Of a stretch of DNA of 14,438 bases, positions 1 through 7,600 are shown one piece after another. The position numbers were made by a program, and so were the translations under genes. This DNA is from Flavobacterium sp. (GTDB lineage: Bacteria > Bacteroidota > Bacteroidia > Flavobacteriales > Flavobacteriaceae): the NCBI GenBank assembly GCA_030150335.1, contig JASLGC010000237.1:1-14438 (forward strand), written 5' to 3'. Every line of letters starts with the position of its first letter. Positions within the stretch are counted from its first letter, which is position 1. Under the pieces are notes generated by a model. That model worked only from the letters and a program-made list of their open reading frames with translations, was not told the DNA's origin and made no database searches.

Positions 1-140
1 AAGTACAAATGCTTCTGCCGAATCTTTTAATGCTAAAATAAAAGCTTTCAGAGCTCAGTTTAGAGGAGTACGAAATATTGACTTCTTCCTTTTTAGATTA
101 GCTAAACTTTATGCATAAACACAACTTTTAGGATTGATCC
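1..140 (+). mobile_element. Right-hand end of an insertion sequence (partial)
   Basis: The window opens inside an insertion sequence: the transposase C-terminus ends at 118 and is followed by a short noncoding tail. A small palindrome, GGATTGATCC at 131-140, may lie within or near the terminal inverted repeat. The left end is outside the window, so neither the inverted repeat nor a target duplication can be confirmed, and the right boundary is a guess. The element lies about 95 bases beyond the tRNA-Asn gene. Confidence 0.45.
2..118 (+). CDS. Transposase, C-terminal fragment (ISL3/ISAon1-like DDE type)
   Basis: Only the last 38 codons and the TAA stop lie in the window; the rest is upstream. 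The fragment carries NASAESFNAKIKAF followed by FRGVRNIDFFLFRLAKLYA. This resembles the C-terminal end of DDE transposases found on Bacteroidota insertion sequences of the ISL3/ISAon1 type. The glutamate in SAESFN (codon at 20-22) would be the third acidic residue of the DDE triad, which holds the catalytic metal ions. The reading frame is intact to its stop, so this end of the gene is not decayed. The family is assigned from recognition of this short motif, so the transposase call is firmer than the exact IS family. Confidence 0.72.
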   Translation, partial: STNASAESFNAKIKAFRAQFRGVRNIDFFLFRLAKLYA

Positions 141-200
141 AGGATATCTACTAAAATATAAGTAGAAGCAAAACAGTAAATATCTAAATTGGTATAAAAT

Positions 201-230
201 AAAAAAGACAGTCTTACGACTGGCTTTTTA
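201..230 (-). terminator. Rho-independent terminator after tRNA-Asn
   Basis: The hairpin CAGTC-TTAC-GACTG is extended by an A-rich left flank and a T-rich right flank (AAAAAG and CTTTTT around one mismatch). Read on the minus strand it ends in TCTTTTTT, a good U-tract. It lies four bases beyond the 3' end of the tRNA gene. It is also the first terminator seen downstream of the aldehyde dehydrogenase and TRIC genes. It could act in both directions. Confidence 0.8.
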
Positions 231-233
231 ATG

Positions 234-307
234 CTCCCCCTCTTGGGCTCGAACCAAGGACCCTCTGATTAACAGTCAGATGCTCTAACCAACTGAGCTA
301 AGGAGGA
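234..307 (-). tRNA. tRNA-Asn (anticodon GUU)
   Basis: All four arms fold on the minus strand. The acceptor stem is TCCTCCT with AGGGGGA, with G as the discriminator base at 234. The D-stem is GCTC/GAGC. The anticodon stem is TCTGA/TCAGA around loop CTGTTAA, which puts anticodon GTT at 271-273. The T-stem is CTTGG/CCAAG around TTCGAGC. The 3' CCA is not encoded (the next bases are GCA), so it must be added after transcription. There is no variable-arm expansion or intron. The gene has its own consensus promoter (336-365) and a terminator four bases downstream. Confidence 0.97.
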
Positions 308-335
308 AGGTTATTTTCTTACCTTTATTGCAGTG

Positions 336-365
336 CAAATATAGGACGATTTTTAGTTTCTGCAA
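336..365 (-). promoter_or_regulatory. Bacteroidota-type promoter of tRNA-Asn
   Basis: On the minus strand a TTG at 365-363 is followed after 19 bases by TATATTTG at 343-336. This is an exact match to the Bacteroidota primary-sigma pattern (TTG near -33, TAnnTTTG near -7). Transcription would begin a few bases before 330, giving a leader of roughly 20 bases ahead of the mature tRNA end at 307. Confidence 0.75.
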
Positions 366-393
366 ACAAAAAATACAAAAATATCAATCTTTT

Positions 394-1035
394 TTACACT
401 TCATTCTTCAGCGTTGGAAGCCCCAGTTTATAACGAGTTGCAAGCAAGCGAATTACAAAAACAGCCACTGCTGTACTCACTTGAACAAAAACTTCATCAA
501 AACCAAGAAAATCTAAAAAGTAATAGATCATTACACCAAAAATACAAGCCAATGCGTACCATTCTTGTCTAAATATAGCAGGAATTTCATTAATCAAAAT
601 ATCGCGAACCATTCCCCCTACTACACCAGTTATGGTACCCATTATGACTACTACCCAAAAAGGATAACCTAACCCCATTGTCTTTTCAGTCCCTACTACG
701 ACAAAAAGCCCTAAACCAATACTATCAAACCAAAGGAAGGTATTGTTCAATCGAACTAATTGCTTACTAAATAAAATTACTGAGCCTAAAGCTAAAACAG
801 TACACCACGCATATACACTGGACAACATCCAAAATGGAGTAACTCCAAGCAATAAATCACGCAATGTACCTCCTCCTGTCGCGGTAACAAAACCAACAAC
901 AAATGCACCAAACCAATCTACACTTTTAGCCGAAGCTAAACGAATACCTGAAATGGCAAACGCACATGTACCTAAAAACTCAATTATATCTACAAAGTCT
1001 ATAGAAGACCAAAATTCCAAAAAAGTAGTAGTCAT
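394..1035 (-). CDS. TRIC family (UPF0126) cation channel
   Basis: The 213-residue inner-membrane protein has about seven predicted transmembrane helices and the internal repeat typical of prokaryotic TRIC channels (formerly UPF0126). Each half carries a glycine-rich kink followed by an Arg-Asp pair: GGG at 54-56 with R59-D60, and GG at 140-141 with R144-D145. Characterised bacterial and archaeal TRIC proteins form trimers, each subunit with its own monovalent-cation (mainly K+) pore. Length is normal for the family. It begins at an ATG 27 bases after the stop of the aldehyde dehydrogenase, with no terminator between, so the two are probably co-transcribed. The partnership does not suggest a shared pathway. 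No hairpin separates it from the tRNA-Asn promoter downstream. The physiological role and direction of ion flow are not known from sequence. Confidence 0.88.
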   Translation of the reverse strand: MTTTFLEFWSSIDFVDIIEFLGTCAFAISGIRLASAKSVDWFGAFVVGFVTATGGGTLRDLLLGVTPFWMLSSVYAWCTVLALGSVILFSKQLVRLNNTFLWFDSIGLGLFVVVGTEKTMGLGYPFWVVVIMGTITGVVGGMVRDILINEIPAIFRQEWYALACIFGVMIYYFLDFLGFDEVFVQVSTAVAVFVIRLLATRYKLGLPTLKNEV

Positions 1036-1062
1036 ATATACCTATCTTAAAAGAAACATTAT

Positions 1063-2349
1063 TTATTTTACAATAACAGACTTTTTATTCACAAAAGATA
1101 ATAAGCCTTCTTCTGCCATCTCTCTTCCGATACCAGAAAACTTATTCCCTCCAAAAGGAACTCTTGGGTCAGAAATAACCATTTCATTAATAAATACAGC
1201 TCCTTCATCAAACTCACTAACTTTTGATTTAAGAAACTCTACATCTTTACTAAACATAGCTACTCCTAATCCAAAACGAGAATCATTACTCAACTCAATA
1301 GCTTCTTCAAACGTATCAAATCCAACAATTACCGCCAATGGACCAAATGTTTCTTGCTTAAATGCTGGCATTTCCTTTGTAACATTACCCAATACGGTTG
1401 GCTCGAACTTATTACCCTCTGTTTTACCTCCTAAAAGAATCTCAGCTCCCATAGCAACTGAATCATCCATTATTCCTTTTAACTCATCAGCTAAATCAGG
1501 ACGCGCCATCAATCCAAGTGTTGTATTGTAATCCATCAAATCTCCAAAAGCCAATCCTTTTACAGCCTCAACAAACTTAGTTGTAAACTCTTGCTTAATG
1601 CTATTGTGAACCAACATACGCTTTCCTGCAATACAACTTTGCCCCGTATTTTGGAAACGCGCATTCACTGCTGTTGGAATAATAGCATCAACATCTACGT
1701 CTTCGCAAACAATAAACGCATTACTACCTCCAAGCTCCAATACAACGGGTTTAATCAACTCTCCTGCTTTTCTACCAACAGAACTACCTGCAGCCTCACT
1801 TCCTGTTAAAGATACTCCTTTAACGATAGGACTTTCAATAACCTTTTCAACCTCTTTACCAGGGATAGTTAAATTAAAGTATACTTCTTCAACTCCATCA
1901 ATAGTAAAACACTCCTCTAATGCTTTTGCAGACAAAGGAACATTACTTGCATGCTTAACAACAACAGTATTTCCCGCTAAAAGAGTTGGTATTGCAAATC
2001 TAAACACTTGCCAAAATGGAAAATTCCAAGGCATCACTCCTAAGATAACGCCTAAAGGATCATTAACAGTATAAGTTTCTGTCCAATCCGTTTTAATTGT
2101 ACGACCTTTTAAGATCTCCTGACCATTGTCAATATAATATTGAATAAGTTTTGAACACTTCTCTACTTCAGCTACAGCCTGTTTAATAGGTTTGTACATA
2201 TCTAAAGTCATACACTTTCCATATTCTTCTTTATTTTGAAGAAGCTTCTCATTCACCTTAGTTAAATAAATTATTCTTTCTTCTATACTTAACTTTTTCC
2301 AAGATAAAAAAGCACTATTTGCTTTTTCTAATACTACATTTTGTTTCAT
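1063..2349 (-). CDS. Aldehyde dehydrogenase, succinate-semialdehyde dehydrogenase-like
   Basis: This cytosolic NAD(P)-dependent ALDH-superfamily enzyme oxidises an aldehyde to a carboxylic acid. Numbered from the chosen start, the active site is complete: PWNFP at 107-111 with the oxyanion Asn109, cofactor lysine K132, general base E205 in LELGGSN, and nucleophile C239 in GQSCIAG. The C-terminal DPRVPFGG followed by SGIGRE resembles the Sad/YneI group of succinate-semialdehyde dehydrogenases, so that substrate is the best guess but is unproven. The frame extends to a TTG at 2373, but I chose the ATG at 2349. A weak promoter-like pair (TTC, 20 bases, TAATTTTA at 2381-2374) sits just upstream and would place the TTG at or before the transcript start. 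At 428 residues it is somewhat short for the family, missing mainly the N-terminal strand. The TRIC channel gene follows by 27 bases. Confidence 0.87.
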   Translation of the reverse strand: MKQNVVLEKANSAFLSWKKLSIEERIIYLTKVNEKLLQNKEEYGKCMTLDMYKPIKQAVAEVEKCSKLIQYYIDNGQEILKGRTIKTDWTETYTVNDPLGVILGVMPWNFPFWQVFRFAIPTLLAGNTVVVKHASNVPLSAKALEECFTIDGVEEVYFNLTIPGKEVEKVIESPIVKGVSLTGSEAAGSSVGRKAGELIKPVVLELGGSNAFIVCEDVDVDAIIPTAVNARFQNTGQSCIAGKRMLVHNSIKQEFTTKFVEAVKGLAFGDLMDYNTTLGLMARPDLADELKGIMDDSVAMGAEILLGGKTEGNKFEPTVLGNVTKEMPAFKQETFGPLAVIVGFDTFEEAIELSNDSRFGLGVAMFSKDVEFLKSKVSEFDEGAVFINEMVISDPRVPFGGNKFSGIGREMAEEGLLSFVNKKSVIVK

Positions 2350-2420
2350 GATTATAGAATATTTTATTTTCAATAAAATTACTAATAGTTTTAGAAAACA
2401 CGAACTTATGCACTCTAAAA

Positions 2421-2452
2421 TTTGTGGTAAATATAATATTAGCGTAAATTAC
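2421..2452 (+). promoter_or_regulatory. Possible promoter of the small membrane-protein pair
   Basis: TTTG at 2421-2424 is followed after 20 bases by TAAATTAC at 2445-2452, a partial match to TAnnTTTG. It lies 23 bases upstream of the ATG at 2476 and so sits in the right place. Because the -7 element is degenerate this is only a candidate. Confidence 0.35.
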
Positions 2453-2475
2453 GATACACTATTTAGAAACCAACC

Positions 2476-2646
2476 ATGAAAAAAAACACTTACATATTAT
2501 TAGGAGGAATTGCCTTATTTATTCTGGCATTCGCATTGTACTTGTTAGACATTTTAAATGCACAGACTGCTTATTTCCTTATAACTATCTCATTTGTAAT
2601 GATAATCAGTCCTCTTGTAATCTATTTATTTAATAAATTAAACTAA
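2476..2646 (+). CDS. Small two-helix membrane protein (hypothetical, 56 aa)
   Basis: This short gene runs from an ATG to a TAA. The product begins MKKNTYILLGG and has two hydrophobic stretches, about residues 7-25 and 32-52, split by a short polar turn (DILNAQT). It ends in a basic/polar tail (FNKLN). This is the shape of a small inner-membrane hairpin protein. I recognise no family. The evidence that it is real is the continuous hydrophobic pattern, the candidate promoter upstream, and a second gene of the same length and plan 33 bases downstream. A strong terminator closes the pair. The function is unknown. Confidence 0.6.
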   Translation: MKKNTYILLGGIALFILAFALYLLDILNAQTAYFLITISFVMIISPLVIYLFNKLN

Positions 2647-2651
2647 TAGGT

Positions 2652-2659
2652 TACTTTTG
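2652..2659 (+). promoter_or_regulatory. Internal -7 box before the second small membrane gene
   Basis: TACTTTTG is an exact TAnnTTTG match ending 20 bases before the ATG at 2680, the same spacing seen at other starts in this window. No TTG stands 17-23 bases upstream, so the -33 half is missing. The second gene may therefore have its own weak start in addition to read-through from the first. Confidence 0.4.
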
Positions 2660-2679
2660 TAAAAACAAATAAGATCACA

Positions 2680-2853
2680 ATGAACAAAAATCTACAATTT
2701 CTATTGTTAGGAGCATTTATCTTTTTAGCTGCATTGATAATAAGATCACAACAGTTATTGAGCGACTTAGTAACAACCATTATTCTTGTTATAGCCCTAA
2801 TAATAGTCATAGTGCCATTATACAAATTAGTATTTAAAAGCCTTAAAAAATAA
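2680..2853 (+). CDS. Small two-helix membrane protein (hypothetical, 57 aa)
   Basis: This second short gene starts MNKNLQFLLLGAFIF, has hydrophobic stretches at about residues 6-21 and 31-51, and ends in a lysine-rich tail (FKSLKK). Its layout matches the preceding 56-residue protein: M-x-K-N start, LLG motif in the first helix, a short polar turn, a proline near the end of the second helix (VPL here, SPL there), then an aromatic/basic tail. The two look like diverged tandem duplicates, although similarity over so few residues is weak evidence. The TAA stop runs directly into the terminator hairpin at 2855-2881, which supports a real transcript end here. No family was recognised and no function is proposed. 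Confidence 0.6.
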   Translation: MNKNLQFLLLGAFIFLAALIIRSQQLLSDLVTTIILVIALIIVIVPLYKLVFKSLKK

Positions 2854-2882
2854 AAAAAGCCAGTATTTTCATACTGGCTTTC
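2852..2882. terminator. Bidirectional terminator between convergent genes
   Basis: A perfect 8-bp stem, GCCAGTAT (2859-2866) and ATACTGGC (2871-2878), has a TTTC loop. It is flanked by seven A on the left and a T-rich stretch on the right, so it has a U-tract on both strands. It lies between the stop of the second small membrane gene (2853) and the stop of the minus-strand threonine dehydrogenase gene (2900). Confidence 0.85.
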
Positions 2883-2899
2883 TCATTCTATATTTAGAA

Positions 2900-3853
2900 T
2901 TATTTCTTTAATTCTCTTCCTAAGTTTTCTAACATCACTTCAGTCATAGAAGCTAAGTCATACTTGTGTTTCCATCCCCAATCTTCTTGAGCAGAAGTAT
3001 CGTCGATACTTGCAGGCCAGCTATCAGCAATTGCTTGTCTAAAATCCGGATTATACTCAATTGTAAAGTCTGTCATGTGCTTTTTGATCTCAGCAGCAAT
3101 ATCTTCTGGCGTAAATGAAATACCTCCTAAGTTATAAGAAGAGCGAATCTTCACATTCTCTTTAGGCGCTTGCATAATACCAACAGTAGCATTTAATGCA
3201 TCATCCATATACATCATAGGCAATGCAGATTGCTCAGATAAGAAACAGTCATAATGATTGTTTTCAATTGCTTTGTAGAAAATATCAACCGCATAATCTG
3301 TTGTACCACCACCTGGAGGTGTAGTCCAAGAGATTAAACCAGGGTAACGAATACTTCTAACATCCACTCCAAACTTGTTGTGGTAATACTCACACCAACG
3401 CTCTCCAGTTTGTTTAGAAATACCATATACAGTACTTGGTTCCATAACTGTGTACTGAGGAGTATTATGACGAGGAGTTGTAGGTCCAAAAACTGCAATT
3501 GAAGAAGGCCAGAAAATCTTTTTGATTTTACCTTCTTTTGCAAGATTTAAAACATGGAACAAGGAATTCATATTTAAATCCCATGCAAAAGCTGGATTCT
3601 TTTCAGCTGTTGCAGACAATAAAGCCGCCATTAAGTAAACTTCATCAATCTCATGTTTTGCAACAACGGAGGAAACTGCATCAAAATCCATAGCATTTAA
3701 TACTTCGAAAGGGCCGGAGCTCATTAGAGCACTATTTCCTTCTCTAATATCAGAAGCAATCACATTGTTACTTCCATAAACATCTCTTAGTTTCATTGTT
3801 AGCTCAGAACCAATTTGTCCACAAGCCCCAATAATAAGAATTTTGGTTCCCAT
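2900..3853 (-). CDS. L-threonine 3-dehydrogenase, SDR type (NAD-dependent)
   Basis: This cytosolic extended short-chain dehydrogenase oxidises L-threonine with NAD+ to 2-amino-3-oxobutyrate, which then goes to glycine and acetyl-CoA (by a ligase not present here) or to aminoacetone. Numbered from the chosen start (317 residues), the Rossmann loop is GACGQIG at 9-15, with D35 placed to bind the NAD ribose. The catalytic set is the serines at 117-118 with Y143 and K147 (YGISK). The motif YPGLISWTTPPGGGTTDYAV is a hallmark of the epimerase-like threonine dehydrogenases known from Flavobacterium and Cupriavidus, unlike the zinc-dependent medium-chain enzyme. The frame extends to a TTG at 3907, but the ATG at 3853 is preferred because the promoter (3907-3877) lies within that extension. 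It is a single-gene unit, convergent with the small membrane genes. Confidence 0.92.
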   Translation of the reverse strand: MGTKILIIGACGQIGSELTMKLRDVYGSNNVIASDIREGNSALMSSGPFEVLNAMDFDAVSSVVAKHEIDEVYLMAALLSATAEKNPAFAWDLNMNSLFHVLNLAKEGKIKKIFWPSSIAVFGPTTPRHNTPQYTVMEPSTVYGISKQTGERWCEYYHNKFGVDVRSIRYPGLISWTTPPGGGTTDYAVDIFYKAIENNHYDCFLSEQSALPMMYMDDALNATVGIMQAPKENVKIRSSYNLGGISFTPEDIAAEIKKHMTDFTIEYNPDFRQAIADSWPASIDDTSAQEDWGWKHKYDLASMTEVMLENLGRELKK

Positions 3854-3876
3854 TGTTTCACATATTTTAAAGTACA

Positions 3877-3907
3877 CAAATATAAACGAACTATGATAAC
3901 AAATCAA
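3877..3907 (-). promoter_or_regulatory. Consensus promoter of the threonine dehydrogenase gene
   Basis: On the minus strand, TTG at 3907-3905 is followed after 20 bases by TATATTTG at 3884-3877. Both elements match the Bacteroidota consensus exactly. The expected transcript start leaves a leader of about 17-20 bases before the ATG at 3853. This settles the choice of start codon. Confidence 0.75.
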
Positions 3908-3989
3908 TAATTAAGGAAAATCTTACAGCACTTTTATAACTTATCTAACAATCTGAGTTTCCCTATGCTACAATTATAATAGAACTTTG

Positions 3990-3997
3990 TAAATTTG
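3990..3997 (+). promoter_or_regulatory. -7 box of the lipoprotein-mfd unit
   Basis: TAAATTTG is an exact TAnnTTTG match ending 19 bases before the ATG at 4017. No clear TTG lies upstream; the nearest candidate is ATG at 3965-3967, 22 bases away. The spacing to the start codon equals that at other genes in this window. Confidence 0.5.
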
Positions 3998-4016
3998 GCA
4001 TCTAAACTCGTAAAAA

Positions 4017-4613
4017 ATGAAAAACTCGATATTTACAATATTCTTAATACTTTGCTCGCTTACTTTGCTTACAACCTCTTGTAAAGACGAAGAAAAGTTT
4101 GAAAAAGAACAAGAAATAAAAATAGCACAACACAATGATAGTGTTTATGCTTTTTTACAAAACAATTGGAAATTTACTGTGCCTGAAGCATCTCCTGAGC
4201 TTAAACCATTATTGGAAGAATGGAAAGCATGGCAAGAGTTTAATCAAGAATTACAACTTAAACCTGTATCTACAATAGGTGCATTTCAAAAGAAAGCAGA
4301 TGTATTAACTCAAAAACTTACTTCTCTTTCTTTTCAAAAATTCCCTGATGAGTTAAATCTACCTGATGTAAAAGCGCGTATTGCCTTATTGCAAACGTCT
4401 ATAAACAACTTACACATGTTTATCACTGTTGAACCTATTGACATTGAAAGGTCAAAAAAAGACATCAAAATGGTGAATAACAGTTTGAACTTATTTTTTG
4501 AGCAAATGGAGGAAAATTTAATCAAGAAAAAGTACCCGAAAGAAATAGGAGAAGACGAAATGATTGAAGCAATGAATTCAGAGCGTAGAGCTAATCCTAC
4601 AAGCACAAATTAA
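4017..4613 (+). CDS. Putative surface-exposed lipoprotein of unknown function
   Basis: The 198-residue product begins with a lipoprotein signal peptide: K2, a hydrophobic core over residues 5-18, then lipobox TTSC with the acylated cysteine at C22. The next residues, KDEE, resemble the Lys-acidic lipoprotein export signal described in Capnocytophaga, so the mature protein may be moved to the outer face of the outer membrane. That localisation is an inference. The rest is hydrophilic and probably helical, with no domain I recognise. A tryptophan-rich patch (LLEEWKAWQEF) lies near residues 66-76. The tail is charged and ends in a flexible Ser/Thr/Asn run. The gene ends 12 bases before mfd with no terminator between, so it is very likely the first gene of that transcript. 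A functional link to DNA repair is not evident. Confidence 0.8.
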   Translation: MKNSIFTIFLILCSLTLLTTSCKDEEKFEKEQEIKIAQHNDSVYAFLQNNWKFTVPEASPELKPLLEEWKAWQEFNQELQLKPVSTIGAFQKKADVLTQKLTSLSFQKFPDELNLPDVKARIALLQTSINNLHMFITVEPIDIERSKKDIKMVNNSLNLFFEQMEENLIKKKYPKEIGEDEMIEAMNSERRANPTSTN

Positions 4614-4625
4614 TAGATTACAAGA

Positions 4626-7600
4626 ATGGATATTAAACAGAAGTTTCACGAGTCTACAAATACAAAACAAGTACTACAAGAAATCCAAAAACTTGGAAGC
4701 AAAATACAACTAAAAGGATTAATCGGTTCTGCAATTTCTTTTCAAATTGAAAGCATATTCGCACAATCTGACTATCCTTTTTTATTGATATTCAACGATA
4801 AGGAGCAAGCAGCCTATTACTTGAATGACCTTGAAACTTTAATCAATAAACAAGACGTTTTATTCTACCCAGGGTCTTTTAAAAGACCTTATCAGATAGA
4901 AGAAACAGATAATGCCAACGTTTTACTAAGAGCAGAAGTATTAAATAGAATCAGCTCTCGTAAGAAACCCGCGATTATTGTTTCCTATGCAGAGGCTATC
5001 TTCGAGAAGGTAGTTACTAAAAAAGTCTTAGAAAAAAACACATTAAAAGTAAACTTAGGAGACAAAATGTCTATCGACTTTGTCAACGAAATACTTTTTG
5101 AATATAACTTTAAACGCGTTGATTTCGTAGCCGAACCAGGTGAATTCTCAGTGCGTGGTGGAATAATTGACGTCTTTTCATTTTCAAATGACAATCCATA
5201 CAGGATTGAGTTCTTTGGAGATGAGATAGACAGTATCCGAACTTTTGATGTTGAAACACAGTTATCTGTAGACAAACAAAAGAAGATTACCATCATCCCG
5301 AATGTTGAAAACAAATTCTCTCAAGAATCCAGAGAGAGTTTCCTTGACTACATCCCTGAAAAAACAGTGGTTTTTGCACAAAACACTGCATTTATCATTG
5401 ACCAACTTGAGCGTCAATTTGAAAAAGCATCTGTTGTTTTTGAAAAATTAAGCAAGGATTTAAAACACCGTGAACCCAAAGATATGTTCATGGATGGGCA
5501 ATTATTCACAAAGAAAATAGAAGCTCTTACATACATTGAACTTGACGAAACTAAAATAATCAAGCCAACTAAAGTAATTGAGTTTCATACCAAACCTCAG
5601 CCGTCATTCAACAAACAATTCGACTTACTTGCCAGAAATCTAAACGAGAATACAGATAATGGCTATACCAACTTTCTGTACTGCGCTAATGAAAACCAAG
5701 CAAAGCGCTTCAGAGAGATATTTGAATCACTGAAAAATGACCAAGAAGTAGCCGTTGTCAAATCGTTTAAAACGGTGGTAATGCCTCTTTTTGAAGGGTT
5801 TATTGACGATGAAAAACAAATCGTTTGCTATACTGACCACCAAATTTTTGAGAGATACCACAAATTCAATCTTAAAAACGGATACACAAAAAAGCAAACC
5901 ATTACCATTAAAGAACTTAATTCCTTAGCAGTAGGTGATTATGTAACCCATATTGACCACGGTATTGGTAAGTTCGGAGGCCTTCAGAAAATACAAGTTG
6001 AAGGTAAAACACAAGAAGCAATTAAGCTTGTTTATGCTGATAACGATATTGTATATGTCAGCATTCACTCGCTACACAAAATAGCCAAATACACTGGTAA
6101 AGACGGCTCTGTACCTAAGATTCACAAATTAGGTTCAAATGCGTGGAAAACATTAAAAAACAAAACAAAAGCAAGAGTTAAGCATATCGCGTTTAACTTG
6201 ATTCAGCTTTATGCTAAAAGACGCCTTCAAAAAGGTTTCCAATGTCATCCAGATAGTTACTTACAGCACGAATTAGAGAGTTCTTTCATTTATGAAGACA
6301 CTCCTGACCAAGAGAAAGCAACACAGGAAGTAAAGGCAGATATGGAACTTGAACGTCCGATGGACAGATTAGTCTGTGGAGATGTAGGGTTCGGTAAAAC
6401 GGAAGTTGCTATTAGAGCAGCCTTTAAAATGGTTGATAATGGAAAGCAAGTAGCAGTACTTGTACCAACGACAATCTTAGCATTCCAACATTACCAAACT
6501 TTTTCAGAACGTCTGAAAGACATGCCTGTACGTGTATCTTATATCAACCGATTCCGTACTGCAAAACAAAAAAACGAGATACTTCAGGACTTAGCTGATG
6601 GGCAAATAGACATCTTAATTGGTACCCACCAATTGGTAAACAAAGGTGTGCAATTCAAAGACCTTGGACTATTAATCATCGATGAAGAACAGAAGTTTGG
6701 TGTTGCCGTAAAAGACAAGTTAAAAACTATTTCTGAAAACGTAGATACACTTACACTTACCGCTACCCCAATTCCGAGAACATTACAATTCTCGTTAATG
6801 GCAGCGCGTGACTTGTCTGTAATTACTACACCACCGCCAAACAGATATCCAATTGAAACGAATGTAGTTGGGTTTAACGAGGAGATAATTAGAGATTCTA
6901 TCGCTTATGAAATAGAAAGAGGTGGACAGGTTTACTTCATCAACAACCGTATAGAAAACATTCGCGAAGTAGCAGGTATGATTCAACGCTTAGTTCCCCA
7001 TGCTAAAGTTGGTGTTGGACACGGACAATTAGAAGGTAAAAAACTTGAAGAGTTGATGCTTGCTTTTATGAATGGAGAATTTGACGTATTAGTAGCAACG
7101 ACAATCATCGAAAGTGGATTAGACGTGCCTAATGCCAATACCATCTTAATCAACAATGCGAATAACTTTGGACTTTCTGATTTACACCAAATGAGAGGTC
7201 GTGTCGGTAGAAGTAACAAGAAAGCCTTCTGTTATTTCATCTGCCCTCCTTATTCTGCTATGACAGAAGATGCACGTAAACGTATTCAAGCCTTAGAGCA
7301 GTTTAGCGACCTTGGAAGTGGACTAAACATTGCAATGAAAGACTTAGAAATCAGAGGTGCAGGAGATATCTTAGGAGGAGAACAAAGCGGATTTATCAAT
7401 GAAATCGGATTTGATACCTACCAAAAGATTATGCAAGAAGCGATTGAGGAATTAAAACAAAATGAGTTTAAAGACCTTTATGCGGAGGAGAATACAGAGG
7501 AAAACAAAGTATTTGTAAAAGATACACAGATAGACACTGATTTCGAGATTCTGTTCCCAGATGAGTATATCAATAATATTACAGAGCGTCTTAATCTATA

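Noticed and set aside
743..1531. 262-codon open frame on the plus strand
   Set aside because: It lies antisense across both the TRIC and aldehyde dehydrogenase genes, whose families are clear. Its Ser/Pro/Asn-rich product resembles no protein and is an artefact of codon use on the opposite strand.
2643..2825. 60-codon minus-strand frame over the second small membrane gene
   Set aside because: It is antisense to the better-supported plus-strand gene, which has a membrane pattern, a -7 box and a terminator directly after its stop.
3854..3907. N-terminal extension of threonine dehydrogenase to a TTG codon
   Set aside because: It would have to be translated from the promoter region itself (TTG-N20-TATATTTG). 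The Rossmann fold also starts directly after the ATG at 3853.
4985..5314. 109-codon minus-strand frame inside mfd
   Set aside because: It is a shadow of the mfd coding sequence, with no promoter or recognisable domain.
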